A stretch of 64,000 bases of DNA. Origin: Clostridium sp. GTDB lineage: Bacteria > Bacillota > Clostridia > Clostridiales > Clostridiaceae. Shown here in pieces: positions 56,101-64,000 of this stretch. Made by a program: the position numbers and the translations under genes. The DNA lies in contig NZ_JARIDH010000025.1 of the NCBI RefSeq assembly GCF_029267215.1, positions 1-64,000 of the forward strand, written 5' to 3'. Below the pieces are notes generated by a model. The model made no database searches. It was not told where the DNA came from and saw only the letters and a list, made by a program, of their open reading frames with translations. Position 1 is the first letter of the stretch. Every line of letters starts with the position of its first letter.

Positions 56101-56728
56101 GTATATCCTCCTTATTTCCCTATCTTATATGCTTGTACACTTAGATTGTCTTTATCTTATCATCTTTATTTGAAAAAACATGTCAAATTCTGAATTCAAA
56201 ACCTATTTTTTTATCGTTATTTAACGACATTTCTTATTCTAAAATTAATTTTATTTGTATTTTTATAGGAATATTTTAGTTTTTTATTTCAATTTTTTAT
56301 ATCTCAAAAAAAAGTTTTTATAAAGTTCATGAAAACGATACAATAGATAAAATTTATATACTTTTTAATATTTTCTTTTTAAAATTAATCATACTTACGT
56401 ATTAAAATTTTCTGAAAATTCCCAATTATCTTTTAGTTTAAAATTAAGTTAACAGAGCCCAAATTCTATTTACTTTTAGGTGTAAAAGTGTATAATTAAT
56501 AGTGTACAATTAATAAGCACTATTAATTGATATTTTTAATTAATTAATAATTTTACACTTGATTTTATATATATTTATCAATATACTACCCTTTTATTTA
56601 ACATAATAAATTTATATTGATAAACATATATATTAAAAATTTAGTTAATTTTTTCTAAAACTAATGATTAAAGTTTATAAATTAAGTTATAGTATAAGTA
56701 TTGATTTATACAAATTAAAATTAGGATT
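56101..56728. other. Divergent intergenic region before the flavodiiron gene
   Basis: 628 bases, very AT-rich, no ORF. The centre is a nested inverted repeat (56478-56560). Promoters for both flanking genes must be here; none is convincing by eye. Confidence 0.45.
56478..56560. repeat. Nested inverted repeat (cruciform-capable)
   Basis: Inner arms AATTAATAGTG (56494-56504) and CACTATTAATT (56518-56528) are exact; outer arms AGGTGTAAAA (56478-56487) and TTTTACACTT (56551-56560) match 9 of 10. The inner stem has a 13-base loop. Upstream of the flavodiiron gene by about 170 bases. Confidence 0.6.
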
Positions 56729-56779
56729 TTGAAGGGAGGTAGCTGCATATTATTCTACAAAAAATATGTAGCGTATGTA

Positions 56780-57979
56780 GTGAAACACTTAACTATTAAA
56801 GAAGATTTATTTTGGGTTGGAGCATTAGATCCAAATCTTAGAGTATTTGACATAATAATGTATACACCTTATGGAACAACTTATAACTCATATGTTGTTA
56901 AAGGAAACGAAAAAACTGCTGTTTTTGAAACAGTAAAAGAACAATTCTTTGATGAATATATTTCTAGATTAGAAGATTTAGGAGTTAATCCTTCTGAATT
57001 AGATTATATAGTTGTAAGCCATACTGAGCCTGATCATGCTGGTTCAATTGGTAAATTATTAGATTTAGCTCCAAATGCTAAGATTGTTGCATCACCAACA
57101 GCTATAAGCTATGTAAAAGAAATCATAAACAGAGATTTTGAATCTATTCCTGTTAAAGAAGGAGATTCTTTATCATTAGGAAATAAAACTTTAAAATTCT
57201 TGTCGGTACCACAACTACACTGGCCTGATACAATATACACTTATGTAGAAGAAGATAAGACTCTTATAACTTGCGATTCATTTGGAAGCCACTATTCTTG
57301 CGAAGAAATGTTTAATGATTTACTTCCAAGCGAAGAAAATTACATGGAAGCTTTAAGATATTACTTTGATTGCATAATGGGACCATTTAAACCTTTCGTT
57401 TTAAAAGCAATCGATAAAATAAAGGATTTAGATATAGATGTTATCTGTCCAGGTCATGGTCCAATATTAAGATCTAACCCTGAAAAAATAGTTGAATTAT
57501 ACAAAGAATGGAGTACTCCAGCTCCAGCTAACGAAGTTAAAAAAGCTTCAATATTCTATGTTTCAGCATATGGATATACTAAACAATTAGCTGAGAAAAT
57601 AGCTGAAGGTATTAATTCTACTGGAAATGTTGAAGTTAACTTATACAACATAATAGAGCATGATATGACTGATTTAGTTGCAGAAGTTGGAACATCAGAT
57701 GCTATATTATTTGGTTCACCAACAATAGTTAATGAATTACTAGAACCAGTTAGAGATTTAATGGCTAAACTTAATCCAGTAATTCACGGAAGAAAAGTTG
57801 CTGGTGCTTTTGGTTCATATGGATGGAGCGGAGAAGCTGTTCCAAGAATAGAATCAAGATTAAAAGAATTAAGAATGAAAATGCCAGTTGAAGGATTAAA
57901 GGTTAAATTCAGACCATCTAATGAAGAAGATGAAAAAGCTTTTGATTTTGGTGTTGAAATTGGAAATGCTATAAAATAA
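56780..57979 (+). CDS. Flavodiiron protein (FprA family, oxygen/NO reductase)
   Basis: About 399 residues from GTG 56780. N-terminal metallo-beta-lactamase-like di-iron domain with the ligands HTEPDHAG, LHWPDT, CDSFGSHY and CPGHGP, then a flavodoxin domain (FYVSAYGYTKQLAEKIAEGI, ILFGSPTIVNELLEPV, GSYGWSGEAV). Such proteins reduce O2 or NO to protect anaerobes. The start is uncertain: the frame is open to TTG 56729, and the best ribosome binding site (GGGAGG) is 7 bases before an ATA at 56747, not before the GTG. The family normally begins close to the residue KHLTIKEDLFWVGALDP. Confidence 0.93.
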   Translation: MKHLTIKEDLFWVGALDPNLRVFDIIMYTPYGTTYNSYVVKGNEKTAVFETVKEQFFDEYISRLEDLGVNPSELDYIVVSHTEPDHAGSIGKLLDLAPNAKIVASPTAISYVKEIINRDFESIPVKEGDSLSLGNKTLKFLSVPQLHWPDTIYTYVEEDKTLITCDSFGSHYSCEEMFNDLLPSEENYMEALRYYFDCIMGPFKPFVLKAIDKIKDLDIDVICPGHGPILRSNPEKIVELYKEWSTPAPANEVKKASIFYVSAYGYTKQLAEKIAEGINSTGNVEVNLYNIIEHDMTDLVAEVGTSDAILFGSPTIVNELLEPVRDLMAKLNPVIHGRKVAGAFGSYGWSGEAVPRIESRLKELRMKMPVEGLKVKFRPSNEEDEKAFDFGVEIGNAIK

Positions 57980-57987
57980 GATTATAC

Positions 57988-58020
57988 AAAAAAGACAGAG
58001 AGAAACCTCTGTCTTTTTTT
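57988..58020 (+). terminator. Flavodiiron gene terminator
   Basis: AAAAAGACAGAG and CTCTGTCTTTTT form a 12-bp stem followed by a run of seven or more T. Confidence 0.9.
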
Positions 58021-58025
58021 ATATT

Positions 58026-58116
58026 AGGTTCAGTTTTAAGTAGGTGTTTATTTTAGCTAGTTCTTCAAACCTACTTAGTTTCAATCTAAAATCAGCCCTA
58101 GTTTAAAACAAAACCT
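58026..58116. repeat. Intergenic inverted-repeat element
   Basis: Starts AGGTTCAGTTTTAAG and ends TTTAAAACAAAACCT, an imperfect 15-bp terminal inverted repeat. ATTTTAGCTA near the left end is answered by TCTAAAATCAG near the right. Internally GTAGGT pairs with ACCTAC. The best-preserved copy with both ends intact, 91 bp. Confidence 0.6.
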
Positions 58117-58146
58117 TATATTATATATTTATTTTATATATATTTG

Positions 58147-58491
58147 CTAAAACTCATGGTCTACTCTATCATTTGTATAGTTAATAGCTTTAAAATCTTC
58201 TACAGATACTTCTACTATATATCTTCTTTTTCCCTCATCATCTTCAAAACTTCTTGTTATAAGTCTTCCACTTATACTAACTAAATCACCTTTTTTTAAA
58301 TATTTACATGCTATTTCGGCTTTTTTTTCCCACATTATCACTGGAATAAAATCTTTTTTTCTTTCTCCATTTGAAGACTTAAAATTTCTTGAAACAGCTA
58401 TGGTAAATTTAGTATAAACCTTCTCTCCATCCTCTACATATCTTAACTCTGGATCTTTTACTAGACGACCTAATAATACTATTTTATTCAT
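58147..58491 (-). CDS. ssb: Single-stranded DNA-binding protein
   Basis: 114 residues: one OB fold (MNKIVLLGRLVKDPELRYVEDG, YTKFTIAVSRNF, FIPVIMWEKKAEIACKYLKKGDLVSISGRLITRSF). Full SSB is about 145-180 residues with a long flexible tail ending in DDDIPF; here the tail is very short and ends DRVDHEF. This may be a second, small SSB (like SsbB) rather than the replicative one. GGAGGG lies before the ATG. Confidence 0.9.
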   Translation of the reverse strand: MNKIVLLGRLVKDPELRYVEDGEKVYTKFTIAVSRNFKSSNGERKKDFIPVIMWEKKAEIACKYLKKGDLVSISGRLITRSFEDDEGKRRYIVEVSVEDFKAINYTNDRVDHEF

Positions 58492-58636
58492 GTAATATTA
58501 CCCTCCTAACTATTAATTATTTGATATTTTAACCAATTAAGTAAAACTTATTCATATATTAAGGTAAAATATATTTATTTTAGTAAAAGTTTTACTTATA
58601 ATATTATTAAGAATCATTTTAAACGGAGGTATTGCT

Positions 58637-59623
58637 ATGGCAATTTTAGTTTGTGGTGGTGCAGGTTATATAGGAAGTCATATGGTTGCAGAACTACTTG
58701 AAAATAATAAAGAGGTTGTTATTTTAGATAACTTTGAAAAAGGTCACGAAGATGCTGTTTTAGGTGGCAAAGTATATAGAGGAGATTTAAGAGATAGAAG
58801 TATATTAGATAAAGTTTTCACTGAGAATACTATTGAAGCTGTAATAGATTTTGCTGCATACTCTTTAGTTGGAGAAAGCATGAGTGAACCTTTAAAATAC
58901 TTTGAAAACAATGTTTATGGTACTATAAGCTTATTAGAAGCTATGAGAGATCATAATGTTAAATATATTGTATTCTCATCAACAGCTGCCACTTATGGGG
59001 AACCTGAGAATATTCCAATACTAGAGAACGATAAAAATCTTCCAACTAATGCTTATGGGGAATCTAAGCTTCTTGTTGAAAAGATTTTAAAATGGTGTGA
59101 TACTGCTTATGGTATAAAATATACTGCCTTAAGATACTTTAACGCAGCTGGTGCTCATATTAATGGAAAAATAGGAGAAGATCACTCTCCTGAAACTCAT
59201 TTAATTCCATTAATTCTACAAGTTGCTTTAGGAAAAAGAGATAAAATAATGATGTTTGGTGATGATTATAATACTAAAGATGGTACTTGTGTAAGAGATT
59301 ATATTCATGTGTCAGATTTAGCCTCTGCTCATTCATTGGCTTTAGAAAGATTAATGAATGGTGGAGAAAGTAGAATTTACAACTTAGGAAATGGTACTGG
59401 ATTCACAGTTAAAGAAGTTGTTGAGGTCACTAGAAAAGTAACTGGTCATAAAATCCCTGCAGAAGCGGCTCCTAGAAGAGCTGGTGATCCAGCTACCCTA
59501 ATAGCTTCTTCAGAGAAAGCTATAGAGGAATTAAATTGGAAACCTAAATTCAATTCTTTAGAAACAATTATTGAAACTGCTTGGAACTGGCATAAAAACC
59601 ATCCAAATGGATATGAAAAATAG
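58637..59623 (+). CDS. galE: UDP-glucose 4-epimerase
   Basis: 328 residues. Extended short-chain dehydrogenase fold: [15 protein letters not shown] (NAD-binding), [12 protein letters not shown], the Ser and Tyr-x3-Lys in [10 protein letters not shown] and [10 protein letters not shown], and [24 protein letters not shown] signatures. Interconverts UDP-glucose and UDP-galactose for the Leloir pathway and polysaccharide synthesis. ACGGAGGT lies 6 bases before the ATG. Monocistronic, ending in a long hairpin. Confidence 0.95.
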   Translation: MAILVCGGAGYIGSHMVAELLENNKEVVILDNFEKGHEDAVLGGKVYRGDLRDRSILDKVFTENTIEAVIDFAAYSLVGESMSEPLKYFENNVYGTISLLEAMRDHNVKYIVFSSTAATYGEPENIPILENDKNLPTNAYGESKLLVEKILKWCDTAYGIKYTALRYFNAAGAHINGKIGEDHSPETHLIPLILQVALGKRDKIMMFGDDYNTKDGTCVRDYIHVSDLASAHSLALERLMNGGESRIYNLGNGTGFTVKEVVEVTRKVTGHKIPAEAAPRRAGDPATLIASSEKAIEELNWKPKFNSLETIIETAWNWHKNHPNGYEK

Positions 59624-59745
59624 ATTAAAACTTTCAGTAATTTATCTTAATATTATAAAAGATTTAAAATTTTTCTAAAGTTTAATTAAATTCACAAAGT
59701 TTTTTTTTGCTTTAAAAACATATTCAAAATTTAAATTTCTTTTTT

Positions 59746-59807
59746 TAAAAAACTTTTAAATATATTGGAGTTAAAACCGTAACTCTTTATATTTAAAAGT
59801 TTTTTAT
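59746..59807 (+). terminator. galE terminator
   Basis: AAAAAACTTTTAAATATA pairs with TATATTTAAAAGTTTTTT, with an inner GAGTT/AACTC pair, followed by ATTTT. Lies 120 bases after the stop. Confidence 0.75.
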
Positions 59808-59914
59808 TTTTATAACTATATTTTTAATTTTCAACTGAAATGTCTTTAAAAATTTCCTATAAAGCTTATAAGTATCTTATAAGATAAATCATTGAAAATC
59901 ATAAACTTTACTTA

Positions 59915-60766
59915 TTATAATTCACTTAATCTACTTTTTTCTGCTAATACTGCATTTATCTCTCCTCCAAGTATAAGAATTAAAGATGTTATAAACATCC
60001 ATGTCATAAACATAAATACAGCTCCTAAACTTCCATATAACCTTGAATAATTGCTAAAATTATTTACATAGTATGCAAATATATATGATATAGATATCCA
60101 ACCTAATGTTGTTATTGATGCCCCTGGCAATACTTCTAACCATCCAAGTCTCACACAAGGTGTAGCATTATATAAAAACATAAAAAATAAAATCATTATA
60201 AAAATAACTATTATATATCTTAAAATATTCCACATAAAATAAATGATTTCTGGGTGTTCAAACAATCTTAAGAAAAAATTTCCTATTACATCACCAAATA
60301 CAAATAAAAATAAGGTAGCTATAATTACTAATGCTAAAAATATAGTGTATATTATTGATGTTAGCTTCAATTTTATATATGATCTCGTTTCCTTAACCCC
60401 ATACGCCTTGTTTAACCCCTTTATAACAGCCTTAAAACCTGATGATGATACCCATATTGCCAATCCTATACTTATCCACAATAATCCTGTTTGTTCTCTT
60501 TCAACCACCTCTATAACAGTGCTCTGTATTAAATCATAAGCCGCGTTAGGCATTACATTACTTAGTAAATGTAAAACATAATCACTATTTAAATGGCTAA
60601 AACCTATTAATGTCATTAAAAACATTAAAAATGGGATGAAAGAAAGTATCATATAATATGCAAGCTGTGCACCCAGTGCAAAAATATCATCTTCTCCTAT
60701 TTTCTTTACGAACATAGCAAGAAATATTATTGTCTTTCTTAGAAAACTTCTAGACTTGTCTTTCAT
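59915..60766 (-). CDS. YihY/BrkB family membrane protein
   Basis: 283 residues with about six membrane helices (YMILSFIPFLMFLMTLIGFS, ISIGLAIWVSSSGFKAVIKG, YIFAYYVNNFSNYSRLYGSLG, MFMTWMFITSLILILGGEIN). YihY proteins are inner-membrane proteins of unclear function, formerly annotated as RNase BN by mistake. The ending GGEINAVL is typical of the family. GGAG lies before the ATG. Divergent from the LCP gene. Confidence 0.9.
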   Translation of the reverse strand: MKDKSRSFLRKTIIFLAMFVKKIGEDDIFALGAQLAYYMILSFIPFLMFLMTLIGFSHLNSDYVLHLLSNVMPNAAYDLIQSTVIEVVEREQTGLLWISIGLAIWVSSSGFKAVIKGLNKAYGVKETRSYIKLKLTSIIYTIFLALVIIATLFLFVFGDVIGNFFLRLFEHPEIIYFMWNILRYIIVIFIMILFFMFLYNATPCVRLGWLEVLPGASITTLGWISISYIFAYYVNNFSNYSRLYGSLGAVFMFMTWMFITSLILILGGEINAVLAEKSRLSEL

Positions 60767-60935
60767 AAAATACTCCTTATATAATTTAAATATTTAATTT
60801 TAACCTTCTTTATATTAATTATACATATTTCAAAACACTATGTATAATTAATAAAAATGTAACTTTTTTAGGAACTAATTGGAATAAAATTAAAATAGTT
60901 AAATATGTAAAAATTTATAAAAGGACGGTGAAATT

Positions 60936-61940
60936 ATGTCAGAAGGGAAACATATAAAAAATGATACACCTAAAAAGAAAAGTAAAACTAAAGTAGTAAT
61001 ATTATCAATATTTTTTGTATTGCTTGTTGGTATTGGTTTAGGTTCTTATTACATATACTCCACACTTAATAAGATGGATATTAAAAAGATAGCACAAGAT
61101 GATAAATCTTTAGGAATAGATGATAATAAGGATTTATTTAAAGATGGTATTATAAATATTGCTTTATTTGGTGTTGATAGTAGAGATCATAATGATATCG
61201 GTAGATCTGATGCCATAATCATAGCTACAGTTGACACTAAACATAATAAAATTAAGTTAACTTCTCTTATGAGAGATAGTTATGTTGATGTAGAAGGTCA
61301 TGGTAAAACAAAATTAACTCATGCCTATGCTTATGGTGGACCTACATTGGCTTTAAAAACTATTAACCAAAACTTTGGTCTTAATGTAAAAGATTATGTT
61401 ACTGTTAACTTTGATAATCTTGCCAAAATTATTGATGATATTGGAGGTGTTCCAATAACAATAAAATCTTATGAAGTTAATGAAGTTAATAAATATGTTA
61501 AAAGTGTTTCTGAAATAGCTGGAACTGAATATAAACCTGTACACGAAGGTGAACAAATATTAAATGGTACTCAAGCTGTAGGATATGCTAGGGTTCGTTA
61601 TGTTGGAGATGGAGATTATGAAAGAACTCAAAGACAAAGAAACGTTCTTGATGCAATAATCAAAAAACTTTCAAAATTAAGTATTTCTGAATATCCTGAA
61701 ACAATAAACAAACTTATGCCTTATGTTGAAACAAATTTAACTCCTTCAAATGTTATAAATATTGTAAAATCAGTTGCTTCAACTGGAATTCCACCAGTAG
61801 AAAATATGCGTTTCCCACTTGATGGATATTGTAAAGGCGCTATGATTGATGGTGTTTGGTATTTAACATTTAAACAACCTGATACTAAAGAACAAATTCA
61901 AAATTATATATATAAAGATATAAATCCTGAAAAGAAATAA
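60936..61940 (+). CDS. LytR-CpsA-Psr (LCP) family cell-wall polymer ligase
   Basis: 334 residues. A short cytosolic basic N-terminus, one membrane helix (about 17-39), then the extracytoplasmic LCP domain: NIALFGVDSRDHNDIGRSDAII, TSLMRDSYVDVEGHGKTKLTHAYAYGGP, VKDYVTVNFDNLAKIIDDIGGV, YARVRYVGDGDYERTQRQRNVL. These hold the Arg/Asp residues that bind the prenyl pyrophosphate. LCP enzymes attach teichoic acids or capsule polymers to peptidoglycan. AAAGGACGGTG precedes the ATG. Confidence 0.95.
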   Translation: MSEGKHIKNDTPKKKSKTKVVILSIFFVLLVGIGLGSYYIYSTLNKMDIKKIAQDDKSLGIDDNKDLFKDGIINIALFGVDSRDHNDIGRSDAIIIATVDTKHNKIKLTSLMRDSYVDVEGHGKTKLTHAYAYGGPTLALKTINQNFGLNVKDYVTVNFDNLAKIIDDIGGVPITIKSYEVNEVNKYVKSVSEIAGTEYKPVHEGEQILNGTQAVGYARVRYVGDGDYERTQRQRNVLDAIIKKLSKLSISEYPETINKLMPYVETNLTPSNVINIVKSVASTGIPPVENMRFPLDGYCKGAMIDGVWYLTFKQPDTKEQIQNYIYKDINPEKK

Positions 61941-61945
61941 TTAAA

Positions 61946-61988
61946 GAAGCTAGAAAATAATTGTAAATTATTATTTTCTAGCTTTTTT
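61946..61988 (+). terminator. LCP gene terminator
   Basis: AAGCTAGAAAATAAT and ATTATTTTCTAGCTT form a 15-bp stem followed by TTTT. Confidence 0.9.
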
Positions 61989-62050
61989 GATATTTTTTAG
62001 GTGATATAATATATTTAAAATAAAAATATTAATTTTGAAAGGATGAAATT

Positions 62051-62926
62051 ATGATTTACACTCTTGAAAATAAAGATTTAACAATCTCTTTAAGTAATCA
62101 CGGTGGTGAATTATATAGCATAAAAGGAAACAAAGAAAATACTGAATTTTTATGGACTGGTGATGAAGCATACTGGAAATATCATGCTCCAATCCTATTC
62201 CCTATAGTAGGAAAAGTTTTTGATGGTAAATATAGAGTTGACGGTAAAACTTATGAATTACCTCAACATGGACTTGCTAGAGTTCGTGATTTTGAAATGA
62301 TAGAAAAAACTAAAAATTCTATTTCCTTTGGATTAAGATACTCTGAAGATACTTTAAAAATATATCCATTTAAATTTTCATTAATAATAAAATACACATT
62401 AGAAAACAATAATATAAAAATTGATTATATAGTTAAAAATGTAGATAATAAAGAAATGTTCTTCTCAATAGGAGCACATCCTGCTTTCATGTGCCCAATT
62501 GAAAATGATTCATTTGAAGATTATTATTTTGAATTTGATAAAAAAGAAACTGCTAGTTTAATGCAATTAGTTGATGTTGGTTATTTTTCACATGAAGAAA
62601 AACCTTTCTTAGAAAATGAAAACATAATTCCTATTTCATTGAATTTATTTAAGAATGATGCCTTAATGTTTAAAAATCTAAACTCAACTAAAATATCATT
62701 AAAATCAAAGAAACATGCTAAATATTTAGAATTTGATTTTAATAACTTCCCATTTTTAGGATTATGGACAAAAGCTACTGGTGCACCATTTGTTTGCATA
62801 GAGCCTTGGTTTGGTCATGCCGACTTTTATGGATTCCAAGGAGAATTCAAAGATAAAGCTGGAATTCATTCACTTACTCCAAACTCAGAATTTATCTGTA
62901 GCTACAATGTTTCATTCTTTGAATAA
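62051..62926 (+). CDS. Aldose 1-epimerase family protein (GalM/LacX-like)
   Basis: 291 residues. Galactose mutarotase-like beta-sandwich: SNHGGELYSIKGN, TGDEAYWKYHAPILFPIVGK, YELPQHGLARVRDFEM, IGAHPAFMCP with the catalytic His, and LGLWTKATGAPFVCIEPWFGH. It is closer to the LacX/YeaD type than to classical GalM. Converts anomers of hexoses or hexose phosphates. GAAAGGATG precedes the ATG. Convergent with the DUF1836 gene. Confidence 0.92.
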   Translation: MIYTLENKDLTISLSNHGGELYSIKGNKENTEFLWTGDEAYWKYHAPILFPIVGKVFDGKYRVDGKTYELPQHGLARVRDFEMIEKTKNSISFGLRYSEDTLKIYPFKFSLIIKYTLENNNIKIDYIVKNVDNKEMFFSIGAHPAFMCPIENDSFEDYYFEFDKKETASLMQLVDVGYFSHEEKPFLENENIIPISLNLFKNDALMFKNLNSTKISLKSKKHAKYLEFDFNNFPFLGLWTKATGAPFVCIEPWFGHADFYGFQGEFKDKAGIHSLTPNSEFICSYNVSFFE

Positions 62927-62938
62927 TATTAAAAATAA

Positions 62939-62968
62939 AAAAAGTTGAGTTAACTCTCAACTTTTTTA
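62939..62968. terminator. Bidirectional terminator
   Basis: AAAAAAGTTGAG pairs with CTCAACTTTTTT around a 6-base loop; it overlaps the stop codon of the DUF1836 gene. Confidence 0.85.
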
Positions 62969-63571
62969 TTCTTCATTATCTTCTTTATGATATCCATGAA
63001 CTATCTTTTGCACTATTTTCTTTACAACGCTAGCATGTGCAATTAAAGTCATAACGGTTAAGAAAGTTACTATACGATCTCTTTCTTCTTCCTTTATATC
63101 AGAAGCCTTAATTATTTTTTCTATTTTATCATTATCCACTATTGGAGTATCTAGGAATCTTCTTATACTTTCTTCCTGTACTTCTCCAAACATCTTATAA
63201 GCTGTTTCCCATGATATTATGTCATCACTTCTATCATTAATATCATTAAAAGCTAAAGCAAATACCTTTTTTATTTCATCAGTTTTTAAAAGTGGTCTCA
63301 TATAGCTTAAAAGCACTAGCTGGGCTAAATGAACTTTTGTATATCCACGCTTCTTACCATCTTCTGGTTTTGATATTACCTCACTTTTAATATAGTTTTG
63401 AACTATATTATTTGTAAATTTGTCTTCTGTAAACTTATCATTTAAATAGTCAATTACCTGTGAAAGAAATAAATCATACTTAGGTAATTCATCATAAGAT
63501 ACCATACTATTTTTTGACATTTCTTCTGCAAGAATTTTTATTTGTTCTGAATTAAAATTACTAATATCCAT
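62966..63571 (-). CDS. DUF1836 domain protein
   Basis: About 201 residues from ATG 63571 (GAGGTG just upstream; frame open to 63577). Features of DUF1836: SYDELPKYDLFLSQVIDYLN near the N-terminus, KKRGYTKVHLAQLVLLSYMRPLL in the middle and a helical C-terminus. The family is common in clostridia and bacilli and is predicted to contain a helix-turn-helix; its role is not established. Acidic, no membrane helix. Confidence 0.88.
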   Translation of the reverse strand: MDISNFNSEQIKILAEEMSKNSMVSYDELPKYDLFLSQVIDYLNDKFTEDKFTNNIVQNYIKSEVISKPEDGKKRGYTKVHLAQLVLLSYMRPLLKTDEIKKVFALAFNDINDRSDDIISWETAYKMFGEVQEESIRRFLDTPIVDNDKIEKIIKASDIKEEERDRIVTFLTVMTLIAHASVVKKIVQKIVHGYHKEDNEE

Positions 63572-63577
63572 AAGCAC

Positions 63578-64000
63578 ACCTCAAATTTCGTTGTAAACCC
63601 TTATAATGTATTATATAGTATTTATAATCACATTACAAGTTACTAATTTCTTTTTATAGTTTTTTTAACTAAGTTTGTAAAAAAACATCTAAAATTATAA
63701 ATATAAATTGAAACTTACTCCTTAAACCATTTTAAATTTAATGCTATAAAAGGTAAAAAATATAAATTTTTTATAATTCAATTTTAAATTAATTTTAAAA
63801 TATTAACGCATATTTTATTCCTTTTAATAATTTATTTTCCTTATTTTACATTTGTTTTATATTTTAATAACATTTTTTTGTATTAATTAAATAAATATAA
63901 ACAAACCACTACATATATCATAGAATATTATATATAATAAATAAATAGTTATGCGACATTTTTATTATTTTTTTCCAATTTTATTTCAATTGTATTTTTT
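63578..64000. other. AT-rich region at right end
   Basis: No credible ORF, RNA or repeat. Runs of A and T dominate. It may contain promoters for DUF1836 (minus strand) and a gene beyond the window. Confidence 0.4.

Noticed and set aside
1..64000. tRNA, rRNA, CRISPR arrays, prophage or intact insertion sequences
   Set aside because: Searched by eye for cloverleaf ends, repeat-spacer periodicity, transposase motifs and phage genes; none seen.

Overview
The window is low-GC, AT-rich DNA with strong AGGAGG-type ribosome binding sites, dense U-tailed terminators and gene families of anaerobic, spore-forming Firmicutes (WhiA, an electron-bifurcating lactate dehydrogenase, a flavodiiron protein, DUF1836, a GerS-like protein). 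Gene content and order point to Clostridium, most likely C. perfringens or a close relative. This is inferred from memory of the families, without a database search. There is no rRNA, tRNA, CRISPR array, prophage or intact insertion sequence.

Region by region. Positions 1-768 hold the 5' end of dnaE. Positions 1.2-2.5 kb hold a decayed ECF sigma/anti-sigma pair, followed by a lipoprotein. Positions 3.3-16.3 kb are a minus-strand housekeeping block: uvrA, FHA protein, ftsW/rodA, class B PBP, uvrC, murB, rapZ, yvcK, whiA. Positions 16.3-42.3 kb are a mixed block lying between uvrA and uvrB. It contains a deiminase-like enzyme, recQ, a DUF389 protein, an EamA transporter, an AIM24 protein, a P-type ATPase behind a Mn2+ (yybP-ykoY) riboswitch, a CPBP protease, two DUF975 proteins, an HsmA-like protein, the lactate dehydrogenase/EtfAB operon with its FadR-type regulator, a membrane-anchored MutS-like ATPase, an ABC exporter and degV. 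Positions 42.3-56.1 kb are a second minus-strand housekeeping block: uvrB, PDZ protein, ctpA, ftsX, ftsE, yitT, split transketolase, mazF/mazE-like pair, GerS-like protein, nnrD, acpS, small DUF protein. Positions 56.7-63.6 kb hold a flavodiiron protein, ssb, galE, a YihY protein, an LCP ligase, an aldose-1-epimerase-like protein and a DUF1836 protein.

Functional themes are nucleotide excision repair (uvrA with an SOS box, uvrB, uvrC, recQ), envelope synthesis and division (murB, ftsW, PBP, ftsEX, ctpA, LCP, whiA/yvcK/rapZ), lactate oxidation and metal homeostasis. The most interesting signals are the riboswitch with mutually exclusive P1 and terminator pairings, the lactate operon with operator and cre-like sites, a family of about 75-110 bp intergenic inverted repeats with AGGTTC...GTTTTAAG ends, the broken sigma locus, and the 26-kb block separating uvrA from uvrB. 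I found no wholly new multi-gene system; the best undescribed candidates are the repeat family and the MutS-like/FadR gene pair.
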